A DNA stretch of 64,000 nt from Elusimicrobiota bacterium. GTDB taxonomy: Bacteria; Elusimicrobiota; Elusimicrobia; UBA1565; UBA9628. The notes under the pieces are model-generated. The model was not told where the DNA came from and did not search any database. It saw only the letters and a list, made by a program, of their open reading frames with translations. Below, one piece after another: positions 50,617 to 59,445 of this stretch (position 1 is its first letter; every line of letters begins with the position of its first letter). The position numbers were made by a program, and so were the translations under genes. The stretch covers positions 124,001 through 188,000 of the forward strand of contig JACQAZ010000041.1 of the NCBI GenBank assembly GCA_016194705.1, given 5' to 3'.

Positions 50617-53600
50617 GCAAAGCCGCGCTCGTCCTGGCCGTCTTGGCCGCGGCCGCGCCGCCGGCCGGCGCGGGGCGGGCCGTGAGGGTCGGCCTCGACC
50701 CCGGGCTGGAATTGCTGGGAGTCGTCGAGTCCCTCGCGGGCCAAGAGCCCGAGCCCCAGGGCTTCGCGGGTCGCGACTCGCCGTCCGCGCAGGCCGCGCG
50801 GCGGGCCTTCTCCGCCTTCTCCGGCCATGCCGCGGTCCGCGCGACCGCCTCTCTCGACGCCAAGGCCTTCAGCTACATGAAGCGGGCGGACTTGGTGGCC
50901 CAGCTCGGGGCGCCGCCGGAACTGGCGCCGCGCCGGTCGGTCCCGAGCATGTTCGCGACGATGGCCGGCGGTTCGCCGAGGCTCGGTGGTTGGCTCGCCT
51001 CGCTGCGCGACTTCGCGAGCCGGGCTCCCTTCGAGGGGTTCTTCGAAGCGGAGTGCAAGGAGCTCTCCCCGGCGCTCGCGGCCGCGGTCGCGAGAAAGGA
51101 CTACATCGGAAAGATCGAGCGCTACACCGGGATGCCGTTCGTCGGCGAATATTCCATCGTCTTGTCGCCGTTCCTCAAAAAGGGCAGCCAGGTCAACAGC
51201 GTGGTCGCCTTGCCTCAAGGCGGCATCGCGATCAAGACCATCGAGACCCTCGACACGGGCTCCTTCGGCGGCGCGCAGGACTGGGCCGACTACATGGACG
51301 CCTCGGCGTGGCACGAGCTCTCCCACGGCATCCTCGACGGCCTCAGCGACGCAAGCGCGGGCGAGATCGATCGCAGGGCGGGTCTCTACAAGAAGCTGCC
51401 TTGGCCCTGCTACGACGACTGGAAACAATGCGTCAAGGAGCACGCGGTCCGCGCGGTCATGATCCGCCTCGTCGCGGCCGAGCGCGGCGAGCGGGCGGCG
51501 GAGAGGGAGAGATTGGATCAGGGCGAGGCGAAGTATCCTTATCTCAAGGGCATGCTCGAGCGCCTGCGAGACTATGAGGGGTCCCGGAAGAAGTATCCCA
51601 CCTTGGCCGAATTTTTTCCGCGCCTGCTGGAGGCCATCCCCGAGCCCAAGCCGGAGGAGGGCGATCCAATCGGGGGGGTCTCCTTCGAGGTCGACCCGCG
51701 CATCGAGCTGCTCTCGGCGGTCTGGCTGCTGGGCGGCGCGGACGCGGCCGCGCCCGTGCCCGACGGCGCTAAGGACTACGCGGCCGACATCAGGAAGAGC
51801 TTCGCCCCGCTGGCCCATCACGCGGCCGTCGAGCGCATGGCGCGAATGGTCAAGGGCGGCTCGCCGGAGATGTTCGCGCAGATCCTGCTGACGCTTTCTG
51901 ATCCCCCGGCTCTCTCCCCGCTGAAGAGGACCTACAAGGACGGACTCGCCTCCCCCGACTCCCCGCAGGCCCAGGCCTTTCTCGATGAGCTTCGCGACTT
52001 CGCCGCCCGCTCGCGCTTCCCGGAATTCTACGCGGCGCATCGAGGGGAATATTCCCGCCTCATCGGGCTGGCCGAGAGCGAAGCCGCCGCGAGCTTGTTG
52101 AAGCCGGAAGCCGCCGAGTCCTATCTGCGCGCGCGCTTCAAGCACCGCTGCCGCTTCATCCTGGCGCCCATCCTGCCGGAAAGCTACGGAGCCAATCTCG
52201 CGGTCCCGGGAAGCCCGCCCGAGGAGCTCCGTCTGCGCTCCGAGTCTCCGGGCAAATCGGGGCCGTATTTCAGCTTCGACGGCTTCGCCAGCGACGTGAC
52301 CCACGAGTTGATTCATACCGTGACCGACCCGCTGGTGTTGGCCGCCAGGGGAGAGCTCTCCGCCTACGCGAGCCTGGGCGTGCCGGGCTGCGCCGACTCC
52401 TGGACCGGCTGCGTGATGGAGCACGTCGATCTCGCTCTCACGCTGCGCATGCTCGAGCGCGTCAAGGGGCGCCGGGTCTACGATAGCATGCGAAGGGACT
52501 ACGCGGCGCGCGGCTTCCCTTATCTCGACGCGCTCTGCGAGCGGCTCGAGGAGTTCGAACGGGAACCCGCCCGCTATCCCGATTTCGCGGCGTTTTTCCC
52601 CCGCCTGATGCGGGTCTTCCCCGAGCGGCTCGAGGCGAAGCTGCGCCAGAGGCCCCCGGCCGTCCGCGAAGAAGCGGCGGGGCCGCGCGTCGCCTTCAAG
52701 GTCGACTATCGCGTCGAGCTTTTCTCGGTGCTCCGCCTCATCGGCCGGTCTGCGGCCGCTGCGAGCGGGCCGCTCCCGTACGAGCAAAGCGCCAGGCGCG
52801 GCTTCATCGCGTTCTCGAAGGAGCGGGCCGTCGCGCGGACCGACGCGCTGTTCCGGAAGGATCCCCAGGGGAATCTTCCGCTCAAGCTCATGTTCTTCTT
52901 GTCGGAGACCCCGCAGCTGTCCGTCGCCTCGGCTGTGCCCGAGGAGCTCGTCGGGACGGCCGGCGGCGCGACCGAGGTCGACGCCTTCTTTCGCGAGCTC
53001 CGGGACTTCAGCGAGAAGTCCGGCTTTCCGGCTTTCTTCAAGGCCCATGCGCGGGATTATCGGGACTTCGCCGCGATCGCCGAGGGCGAGGCGGCCCGGG
53101 GGCTCAGCCTGCGCTCGGCTTCCGAGTATTTGGGCCAGCCGCTCGACGCTGAGTATGAGTTCCCGCTGGCTCCCCTGCTCTCTGCCGGCGAGGCGACCAA
53201 TTTCACGGTCCGCTCGGGCGGGCCTGCGCGCGAGATCCGCGTGCGCGCGGGCGTCGATTCGGACGAGCGAGGCCTGAGGTTCCTCTTCGACGCATTCGGC
53301 AACTCGGTCGCCCACGAGCTCATCCATACGGTCACCAACCCCCTGGCTTCGGCCGGGGAAGTGCCGCGAGGCCCGGTCCCCGCCGGCTGCAACGACCAGG
53401 CGGGAAGCTCATGGCTCGACTGCATTCAAGAGCACCTGGTGTATGCCGTGACTCTCAGGCTGCTGGCGCGGGATTTCGGGGAGGCCCCCTACCTCCAGAA
53501 TCTGAGCGCGTACGAAAGCCGGGGGTTCCCCTACCTCGAGGCTCTTTGCGAGCGGCTCAAGGAGTATGAGGCGCAGAGGAGCCGGTATCCGACTTTGCGC

Positions 53601-54077
53601 GCGTTTTATCCTCGTTTGGCGGCCGTTTTCCGAGAGAAGCGCGCGCCGGCGGAGCCCGCGCGGGCCTTGCCTCCCGCCCCGGCGGATGACGACCTCAGGC
53701 GGGCCAAGGACCGCGGCGTCGCCGAGTTCCTCGCGGGGCGTCCCGCCGCCGCCGCCGCCGCCTTCGAGGAGGCGCTCAAGATCTCTCCCGACGACTCCGA
53801 GGCCTTGCTGGATATGGGAGTCGCCTCGGAGAAGCAGGGCGACGCCGCGCGCGCGATGCGTTATTATGACCACGCGGTGGCGTCGGGGGTCTCCAAGGGA
53901 GGGGGGGACTGGCAGACCGCAGCCGCCGCCTTGTCGTCGCGAGCCTCGCTTTTGACGGCGCAGCGCCGGTTTCAGGAGGCGCGCAGGGACCTGCGCAGAG
54001 CCGTCGAACTCGCGCCCGAAAACTGGAGCGGGAGGAGCGACCTGACCAAGAGGCTCGCGGACCTCGACACCCGCTAG
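50613..54077 (+). CDS. Secreted protein with three tandem HExxH metallopeptidase-like domains and a C-terminal TPR
   Basis: 1154 residues from ATG 50613 (overlap ATGA). The signal peptide is about 20 residues (MSKAALVLAVLAAAAPPAGA). Three homologous units of about 330 residues follow. Each opens with DPGLELLGVV-, DPRIELLSAV- or DYRVELFSVL-type strands and carries HExxH: H234-ELS-H238, H564-ELI-H568, H901-ELI-H905. Each also has a later Glu in CVKEHAVRAV, CVMEHVDLAL and CIQEHLVYAV. Units end in FPRL/FYPRLAAVF motifs. Residues about 1030-1140 are TPR-like (FEEALKISPDDSEALLDMG). The first unit (HGILDG) resembles the single-domain genes nearby; the other two (HTVTDP, HTVTNP) form a second subtype. 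The convergent gene abuts directly (TAGCTA). Confidence 0.88.
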   Translation: MSKAALVLAVLAAAAPPAGAGRAVRVGLDPGLELLGVVESLAGQEPEPQGFAGRDSPSAQAARRAFSAFSGHAAVRATASLDAKAFSYMKRADLVAQLGAPPELAPRRSVPSMFATMAGGSPRLGGWLASLRDFASRAPFEGFFEAECKELSPALAAAVARKDYIGKIERYTGMPFVGEYSIVLSPFLKKGSQVNSVVALPQGGIAIKTIETLDTGSFGGAQDWADYMDASAWHELSHGILDGLSDASAGEIDRRAGLYKKLPWPCYDDWKQCVKEHAVRAVMIRLVAAERGERAAERERLDQGEAKYPYLKGMLERLRDYEGSRKKYPTLAEFFPRLLEAIPEPKPEEGDPIGGVSFEVDPRIELLSAVWLLGGADAAAPVPDGAKDYAADIRKSFAPLAHHAAVERMARMVKGGSPEMFAQILLTLSDPPALSPLKRTYKDGLASPDSPQAQAFLDELRDFAARSRFPEFYAAHRGEYSRLIGLAESEAAASLLKPEAAESYLRARFKHRCRFILAPILPESYGANLAVPGSPPEELRLRSESPGKSGPYFSFDGFASDVTHELIHTVTDPLVLAARGELSAYASLGVPGCADSWTGCVMEHVDLALTLRMLERVKGRRVYDSMRRDYAARGFPYLDALCERLEEFEREPARYPDFAAFFPRLMRVFPERLEAKLRQRPPAVREEAAGPRVAFKVDYRVELFSVLRLIGRSAAAASGPLPYEQSARRGFIAFSKERAVARTDALFRKDPQGNLPLKLMFFLSETPQLSVASAVPEELVGTAGGATEVDAFFRELRDFSEKSGFPAFFKAHARDYRDFAAIAEGEAARGLSLRSASEYLGQPLDAEYEFPLAPLLSAGEATNFTVRSGGPAREIRVRAGVDSDERGLRFLFDAFGNSVAHELIHTVTNPLASAGEVPRGPVPAGCNDQAGSSWLDCIQEHLVYAVTLRLLARDFGEAPYLQNLSAYESRGFPYLEALCERLKEYEAQRSRYPTLRAFYPRLAAVFREKRAPAEPARALPPAPADDDLRRAKDRGVAEFLAGRPAAAAAAFEEALKISPDDSEALLDMGVASEKQGDAARAMRYYDHAVASGVSKGGGDWQTAAAALSSRASLLTAQRRFQEARRDLRRAVELAPENWSGRSDLTKRLADLDTR

Positions 54078-54575
54078 CTACTGGTTCGCGCGCGAGAGAG
54101 CGTCGTTGAATTTGGTCCGAAGGTCTTCGAGCCGCTCCCTGCGCTCCTCGAACCCGGAGATGCTCTTGGGCTCGACGCCGCGCAAGGCGTTGGAGGCCCT
54201 CACGAAGGCGTCGTCGCGGCCCTGCTGCCGGCAGAGCTCCTGCTGCGTGATCACCCGATGGGCCTTCATGGCGATCAGGCTCGCGTAGGACTCCGGGATG
54301 GAGCCGTAGCGCGCCTGGATGTCCTTCTTCTTGTTCGCCACGTCGCGCCGCAGGACCGCGATCGCGTCGAAGCACTTCTTGAGCCCCGCGATGCTCTGCG
54401 CCGCGTCATCGATCGCCTGGTCGGCGAGCGCGAAAGGCCCCGAGTATTGAGCGGATTTCTTGGCCGCCGCGGAGCCCTTCGGCTGGTTGGACCCTCTCGA
54501 CTCGGGGGCGGCGTTCTGCGCGCTCACGGGAGCCCAAGCCAGCAGCGCCAGCGAGAACAAAGCCGTGTATCTCAT
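54078..54575 (-). CDS. Small secreted helical protein of unknown function
   Basis: 165 residues from ATG 54575. The signal peptide is MRYTALFSLALLAWAPVSA. After a Ser/Lys-rich linker the protein is almost entirely helical and charged, with two cysteines: IAGLKKCFDAIAVLRRDVAN and QQELCRQQGRDDAF. The helical tail FEERRERLEDLRTKFNDALS could form a coiled coil. It is distantly reminiscent of the helical C-terminal tails of the cysteine-rich proteins but lacks their signature. An in-frame upstream extension toward 55118 would be antisense to the neighbouring gene and is rejected. Confidence 0.75.
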   Translation of the reverse strand: MRYTALFSLALLAWAPVSAQNAAPESRGSNQPKGSAAAKKSAQYSGPFALADQAIDDAAQSIAGLKKCFDAIAVLRRDVANKKKDIQARYGSIPESYASLIAMKAHRVITQQELCRQQGRDDAFVRASNALRGVEPKSISGFEERRERLEDLRTKFNDALSRANQ

Positions 54576-54582
54576 CGGAAAT

Positions 54583-54611
54583 ATTATAACAGATGGTCCG
54601 GACGGCCGCAA
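54583..54611 (-). promoter_or_regulatory. Promoter of the small helical protein gene, leaderless type
   Basis: Minus strand TTGCGG (54611-54606), 17 bases, TATAAT (54588-54583), then seven bases to ATG 54575. Confidence 0.6.
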
Positions 54612-54625
54612 GGCGGCCCGGTTTC

Positions 54626-54655
54626 TTGACTTTCCGGCCCTAATTTTTGGATAGT
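54626..54655 (+). promoter_or_regulatory. Promoter of the third metallopeptidase-like gene, leaderless type
   Basis: TTGACT (54626-54631), 18 bases, GATAGT (54650-54655), then five bases to GTG 54661. Confidence 0.55.
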
Positions 54656-54660
54656 AAGCC

Positions 54661-55992
54661 GTGCCTCCCGTCCGAAGAGAAAGATTCGAATTCGGCCTCG
54701 ATCCAAGGCTCGAGCTGGCCTCGGTCGTCGAGCTGCTGTCCGCGGACCCGAAGGCGGGGGTGCCGCGGTACGCGACGGATTTCAGGCGCCTTCCGATTAA
54801 GTACGTGACCGAGGCCGAGCGCTGGTTCGCGAAGTTCCGCGGCCATCCCGCCGTGCGCCTGCACGCCCAGCCCAGGATCAAGGGGTTCGATTTCGGCCAG
54901 CGCGGCCAGGGCCTTCTGCGGCTCTCCCCGCTGCCCGAGTTCAAGCCGGCCACCGAGCTCTCGATCGACTTCCTGACCCAATGGACGGGCGACCGCGCGA
55001 CCTTGGACCGCTGGGTCGACACCCTGCGCGACTTCGCCCGCGAGTCGAGGTTTCTGGAGTTCTTCGAGAAAAAAAGCCGGCTCCTCGATCCCGAGGTGAC
55101 GCGCTTCAAGAAGACCATCGAGAGCGCCGACTACATCGGCAAGCTCGAGCGCTACACGGGGCTGCCTTTCGAAGGGCGCTACATCTTTTATCTGACCCCG
55201 TTCATCGGCAGCCACGCGGGCGCCAACGTCGTCTCGCGCCTTGAGAACGGCGCGGCCCACATCGAGTCCGTCATCGGGCCGAGCGACGACGTCGCGCGCG
55301 CGACCGGGACCTACTACCACGAGGAGCTGCCGCCGCGGATCTTTCACGAGGCGGCCCACGGCGTCCTCGACGTGGTGACCGAGCTCTACGGCGAAGACAT
55401 CGAGGCCAAGCGTCCCGTGCAGAAAGAGGTGACCAAGGAGTACCGCAATTGGATGCACCACGTCCGCGAGCACATGGTGCGCACAGTCATGATCCGCCTC
55501 GTCGAGCTCGAGCTCGGCGAGGCGCGCGCCGAGCACGTCCTGCATCACGAGGAAGACATGGGGCTGCGGTTCCTGCGCCCGATGCTCAAGCGCCTGCGCG
55601 ATTACGAGAAGGCCAGAGCCCGCTACCGCACTTTGGCCGATTTCTACCCCCGCCTCATCGACGTCCTGCCCAAGCCCGCCCCCGGAGAGGCCGCACCTGC
55701 CCGCAAGCCGGGCGAGGACGGCTATCCCGAGCAGGACTGGGCGACGGCGACCGCCAACCCGTTCTACACCCAGGGCGAGCGGACCCGGGCGCTGTGGTAT
55801 CTTGACCTCATGCTCGCGCGCTCCAAGAACGCCGGCCTGCTTCTCAAGCGCGCCGCGATCAACTTCCTGCTCGGCAAGCGCGAGGCGGCCCTCAAGGACG
55901 CCGACGCCGTGCTCGCGGCGCGGCCGGGGGATTCGGGGGCGCTGCGCCTGCGCGGCATGGCCTCTGCTCCGGCCGCCGGCGGCAGGTCCTAG
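54661..55992 (+). CDS. HExxH metallopeptidase-like protein without a signal peptide
   Basis: 443 residues from the leaderless GTG 54661. It is a single-domain relative of the two metallopeptidase-like genes upstream: FGLDPRLELASVVELL at the N-terminus, FHPAV-like HPAVRLHAQ, YIFYLTPFIG, then FHEAAHGVLDVVTE with H229-E230-x-x-H233 and HVREHMVRTVMIRL with E270 as candidate third ligand. The C-terminal 80 residues are TPR-like (LLLKRAAINFLLGKREAALK). Unlike its relatives it starts directly with the domain and has no signal peptide, so it may act in the cytoplasm, or the true start may have been lost. Proteolytic activity is inferred from the motif only. Confidence 0.8.
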   Translation: MPPVRRERFEFGLDPRLELASVVELLSADPKAGVPRYATDFRRLPIKYVTEAERWFAKFRGHPAVRLHAQPRIKGFDFGQRGQGLLRLSPLPEFKPATELSIDFLTQWTGDRATLDRWVDTLRDFARESRFLEFFEKKSRLLDPEVTRFKKTIESADYIGKLERYTGLPFEGRYIFYLTPFIGSHAGANVVSRLENGAAHIESVIGPSDDVARATGTYYHEELPPRIFHEAAHGVLDVVTELYGEDIEAKRPVQKEVTKEYRNWMHHVREHMVRTVMIRLVELELGEARAEHVLHHEEDMGLRFLRPMLKRLRDYEKARARYRTLADFYPRLIDVLPKPAPGEAAPARKPGEDGYPEQDWATATANPFYTQGERTRALWYLDLMLARSKNAGLLLKRAAINFLLGKREAALKDADAVLAARPGDSGALRLRGMASAPAAGGRS

Positions 55993-56026
55993 GGCAGCCG
56001 GTCCCGGTTTGTCCTTTTTCAGTTCG

Positions 56027-56062
56027 TGTATCTATGAATCGATTAATCGATTCATAGATACA
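56027..56062. promoter_or_regulatory. 36-bp perfect AT-rich palindrome upstream of the XRE regulator
   Basis: TGTATCTATGAATCGATT followed by its exact reverse complement, centred at 56044/56045. It is strikingly AT-rich against the local background and lies 50 bases upstream of ATG 56113. The likeliest role is an operator for the helix-turn-helix protein or another dimeric regulator; a recombination site or protected hairpin are alternatives. Confidence 0.7.
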
Positions 56063-56112
56063 GGGGTCGGCCGATGTCTGCAAGGCCCCGATCACCCGCA
56101 GCCGGAGGAGCG

Positions 56113-56463
56113 ATGCCAAAGCTGAGCGGCGTGCCGATCGCGCAGCGCCGGGCCCTCAACCGCCTGCAGGTCCGCGGCGCCGTTCCCGCGCCGTCGCTGC
56201 GCCTGGAACCCGGCCAATGGGTCCGCACGCTGCGCGTCTGCCTCCACATGACCCAGCGTCAGCTCGCCGCGCGCGCGGGCGTGTCGCAGGGCAATCTCGC
56301 GCTGATCGAGAAGGGCCGTCTCGAGCCGCAGCTCTCCACGCTCACGAAGCTCTTCGACGCCCTCTATTGCGACTTGACTGTGCTGCCCCTGCCGCGCAAG
56401 CGAGTGGCGGCCGTCATCGCGGAGAAGACGCTCGGGGTCCCGAGCCGGCGGATGTGGGACTGA
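56113..56463 (+). CDS. XRE-family helix-turn-helix regulator, MMP-A/HipB-like
   Basis: 116 residues from ATG 56113 behind GGAGGAG. The helix-turn-helix is RTLRVCLHMTQRQLAARAGV followed by SQGNLALIEKGRLEPQLSTL (about residues 40-80), then LTKLFDALYCDLTVLPLPR. The GQWVRTLR entry and the ALYCDL exit resemble mobile mystery protein A and HipB-like antitoxins, which normally pair with a Fic or kinase toxin. No such partner is adjacent: the next gene is a convergent SGNH/TPR protein. The perfect palindrome just upstream suggests autoregulation. It is an orphan regulator or the remnant of a toxin-antitoxin pair. Confidence 0.85.
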   Translation: MPKLSGVPIAQRRALNRLQVRGAVPAPSLRLEPGQWVRTLRVCLHMTQRQLAARAGVSQGNLALIEKGRLEPQLSTLTKLFDALYCDLTVLPLPRKRVAAVIAEKTLGVPSRRMWD

Positions 56464-56467
56464 ACCC

Positions 56468-58681
56468 CTAGGGCCGCGGGGCGGGCGCGGGGGCGGGGGC
56501 GGAGTCGGGGACGTCGTGGGCGTCCGGTTTCGAATCCTTGTCCGGCTGAAAATCGGCGGGCTTGTCCGAGCTCGAGTAATCGCGGCCTTGGAGGGGAGGG
56601 CCGGCTTTGAGCGTCTCTTCCAGGCGCTCGATGCGCCGCAGCTCGGCGGCGCCGGGCTTGAGCGCGCGCGCGCGGGCCAAAGACGCCAGGGCTCCCTCCT
56701 TGCGGCCGGTCTCGGTCTCGGCCTCCGCGCGATCGAGCCAGAGCTCGGCGTCGTCCGGATAGAGCGTGCGCAGCGAATCCGACATCTTGAGAAATTTCTC
56801 GGCCGCATGGAGCCTTCGATACAGCTGGGCGATGTACCTCAGCTCGGGAGGCCTCGGGGACTGCGCCGCGGCCCGGTCCAGCGCGCTCAGGGCCGCGCCC
56901 CGGTCGCTTGCCGAGATCGCCTTCACGGCCTCGTCCGTCAGGAACTTGACGTCGGTCGCGGTCAGCTCCCGCGGCGCTCCCAGGCCCAGCCCCGAGGCCA
57001 GCGCGATGGCCGATTCGCGGAGCCGGTCCCGCTGGGCGTCGTTGAGAGAACGCGCGGCCGCCTCCTTGAGTTCCCGCAGGGCGAGGTCCTTGCGGCCCGA
57101 GAGCCCCTCGGCGGCGGCCAGGCTCACCCGGGGCCAGGGCGACGCGGGGTCCAAGCGCAGGGCCTGCGAGAAATCCTCGGCGGCCTCGCCGAACTTCCCC
57201 TCGAGCAGCCGCATCTCGCCGACGTGCCAATAGAGCCGGGGCAGCAAGGTCTTGGGCGTCTCCATCTCCAGCCCGTAAAGGGAGTTCAGAAGAGGATTTT
57301 CGGTCTTCCCGATGAGGCCCGGGACGTCCAGGAGCCAATCGGGCCGGTCTTGGCGGATCGCCTCAAGATAGAAGACGGCCACGGGCGAGAGGTGTTCGAA
57401 ATGCGGCCAGGACAAGGCCATGAGGACGTAGCCCAGCTTTTTGCGGTCGTCGTCCTCCGCGGTGGAGGGTGTCCCCGGGCTCGCGCAGGACTCGGCCAGG
57501 GCTTTGAGGCTCGCGTCGTCCCAGGGGAGCCTCCCCAATCGCGGGTCTTTCCTGAGCGTCGCGATGATCTCGGCCGACATGAGGCAGTTGAACCGGGACT
57601 TCCAATGCATCCGGTCGTTGAAGGTCTCCAGGCCGGGCAGGCGCGGGAAGGTCTTCTCCTGGAACATGCGGTCGGCCTCGACGAGCAGAGCTCCCTGTTC
57701 GGCCGCGGCCTTGCGTATGATGCCCTGGCAGGCCGGCCCGCAGATCGCGGCCCGGTCGGCGGCGGCGGCCTCCATGAAGTCCCGCCGGGCGTCCTCCCAA
57801 AGCCCGAGTTTCTCCTCGCTGCGCGCGATGAAGCCCAAGGTGAAGCTTTTGGCTTCGAGGCGCCCGGCCTTGTCTTTCTCCAGCGCCTCGAGGGACTTCT
57901 TCCAGGCCTTGAGCGCGGAGCGGTAGTCTCCACGGAGAAATTGAACGTAGCCGCCAACGAAGGCGGGGTCGTAGAAGGTCTGGTCCGACTCCAGAGGCTC
58001 GCGGTAGTCGCGCGGGGGCACGACGACGGCGACGGGCACGCCCCGCAGCTTCGCATGCTCGAGGCTGGCCGCGAGGTTCTTGGAGAAGGTCTCGTCCCGG
58101 CGGCGGTAGCCCTCGGCGGTGCTGTCGCGGTCCGGCCATTGCGTGAGGGCGAGCTTCTTGGCCAGCGCCCGGTAGGAGCTCAAACTTGCGAGCGCCTCCT
58201 TGGTCTTCAAGAGCCAGACCGGCACCGGAGGGGAGGCCAAGCCCTCGTTGTGTCCGGCCAGCAGGACGATCAGATCGGGCGCGTACTCGAGGATCTCCCG
58301 CTCGACGAGGGCTTCGCGGTAGCTGTCGTAGCCCGCCATGCCGCAGTTGAGCACCTCGACCTTGAGCGACGGCAGGGCCGCCGAGAAGGACGGGCCGATG
58401 TTGCCTCCTCCCGGGTCGGTGCTCAGAAGAGAGGCGATGGAGCCGCCGATCACGAAGACGCGAAAGGAGTCCTTGGGCTTGGCCGCCAGGAAGGAGGAGG
58501 GCACCGAGCCGCGGCGGTCCGCGCGATAGGTCCCGGGATGGTCCTTGTCGGGGACGAAGAACGGCTCGAAGATCTCCTCGTAATAGTAGCGCTGGGCTCT
58601 GCTGTCCGCCTGTGCCGGCCGGGGAACAAATGCCGGCAGCGCCGCCAGGGCGAACAGGAAGGATGCCGGGAGACTCATCAT
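56468..58681 (-). CDS. Secreted SGNH-hydrolase-like domain with C-terminal TPR repeats
   Basis: About 737 residues from ATG 58681, overlapping the stop of the dioxygenase gene (ATGA). The signal peptide is MMSLPASFLFALAALPAF. SGNH blocks are FRVFVIGGSIASLLS (Ser in GGSI), LNCGMAGYDSYREAL, LIVLLAGHNEGLA (the block III Asn as GHNE), and FNDRMHWKSRFN with Asp-x-x-His. Residues about 240-330 and 480-700 are TPR-like (AAEDFSQALRLDPASPWPRV, LASLARARALKPGAAELRRI). The C-terminal 50 residues are acidic and Pro-rich. Probably an extracytoplasmic esterase or acyl transferase on a scaffold. It is the last gene of the five-gene operon. Confidence 0.83.
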   Translation of the reverse strand: MMSLPASFLFALAALPAFVPRPAQADSRAQRYYYEEIFEPFFVPDKDHPGTYRADRRGSVPSSFLAAKPKDSFRVFVIGGSIASLLSTDPGGGNIGPSFSAALPSLKVEVLNCGMAGYDSYREALVEREILEYAPDLIVLLAGHNEGLASPPVPVWLLKTKEALASLSSYRALAKKLALTQWPDRDSTAEGYRRRDETFSKNLAASLEHAKLRGVPVAVVVPPRDYREPLESDQTFYDPAFVGGYVQFLRGDYRSALKAWKKSLEALEKDKAGRLEAKSFTLGFIARSEEKLGLWEDARRDFMEAAAADRAAICGPACQGIIRKAAAEQGALLVEADRMFQEKTFPRLPGLETFNDRMHWKSRFNCLMSAEIIATLRKDPRLGRLPWDDASLKALAESCASPGTPSTAEDDDRKKLGYVLMALSWPHFEHLSPVAVFYLEAIRQDRPDWLLDVPGLIGKTENPLLNSLYGLEMETPKTLLPRLYWHVGEMRLLEGKFGEAAEDFSQALRLDPASPWPRVSLAAAEGLSGRKDLALRELKEAAARSLNDAQRDRLRESAIALASGLGLGAPRELTATDVKFLTDEAVKAISASDRGAALSALDRAAAQSPRPPELRYIAQLYRRLHAAEKFLKMSDSLRTLYPDDAELWLDRAEAETETGRKEGALASLARARALKPGAAELRRIERLEETLKAGPPLQGRDYSSSDKPADFQPDKDSKPDAHDVPDSAPAPAPAPRP

Positions 58682-59445
58682 GAGGCCGTCTTGCGGGACA
58701 AGGCCCGTATCGCGGGCCACTCGCGCCAGATGTCGGTCAGGCCCTCGACTTGGGCCGACGCGGCGTCTGCGTGCCAGAGCCGGAAGTAGGCCATGTAGCG
58801 GATGTGCGGCGAGAGGTTCTGCTCCTTGTCATGCGCGAGCTGATAATGCGCCAGGAACGCGTCTCCCGCCTTGCCCGTGATCTGGACGCCGTCGGGCAGC
58901 TCGATCTTGTCGCCGATGCCCGAGGCGAGCGATTTGTGGCCTTTGCTTTTGATGTATTGAGCGAGCTGGCGGTGGGAGCCCGGGCAGGCCGTGAAGTTGC
59001 CCATGTATTTCTTGGGAGCGTCGCTCAGAAGTATGCCGGCCAGCATCGTGAAGCGGTCGATCCCCTTGCCGTGGGGCGCGTTGTCCGAGGAGTAGAAGCC
59101 GTCGACGTGGAACGCGGGCCCGCCGTGGGAGTTGTTGACCGCGGGGAAGCGCAGCGCGATCTGCGCCGTGTTGGGCCGCGTGAGCTTCCCTTTTCCGATG
59201 AGCGACTCGGCCAAGCCCCACAACGGCGTCTCGAAGATCAACGCGAGCAGCGCGGGCGCATCCACGTCCTCCGACCAGTAGTCGCGCGCGTCGGCGTAGG
59301 CGTCCATGCCTTGGTGGCGGCCGGCGCCGAGGCGATGGTTGATCTCGCGCAGGGCCTCGTCGATCTTGTCTTGCCCGACGACGCCGGGAAGGATCGTGTA
59401 GCCGTCGTCGAGGATCTGACGCTTCTGCTTAAGGCTTAATTCCAT
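58678..59445 (-). CDS. PhyH-type Fe(II)/2-oxoglutarate dioxygenase
   Basis: 255 residues from ATG 59445 with ribosome site GAGGA, lying inside the end of the upstream TPR gene. Iron ligands are HVD in GPAFHVDGFYSS and a distal His in AHYQLAHDKEQN, followed by Arg in SPHIRYMAYFRLW, the likely 2-oxoglutarate contact. MGNFTACPGSHRQLAQYI is the typical strand-loop before the distal His. The N-terminal DDGYTILPGVV is characteristic of the phytanoyl-CoA dioxygenase family. It is cytosolic. Position between TPR proteins and an SGNH protein in one operon suggests hydroxylation of a small metabolite or peptide in that pathway. Paralogous in type to 36226-37131. Confidence 0.85.
   Translation of the reverse strand: MELSLKQKRQILDDGYTILPGVVGQDKIDEALREINHRLGAGRHQGMDAYADARDYWSEDVDAPALLALIFETPLWGLAESLIGKGKLTRPNTAQIALRFPAVNNSHGGPAFHVDGFYSSDNAPHGKGIDRFTMLAGILLSDAPKKYMGNFTACPGSHRQLAQYIKSKGHKSLASGIGDKIELPDGVQITGKAGDAFLAHYQLAHDKEQNLSPHIRYMAYFRLWHADAASAQVEGLTDIWREWPAIRALSRKTAS

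Noticed and set aside
56027..56062. Palindrome read as a transcription terminator for the upstream gene
   Set aside because: The arms are AT-rich, perfectly symmetric and lack a T-run; position before a regulator favours an operator.
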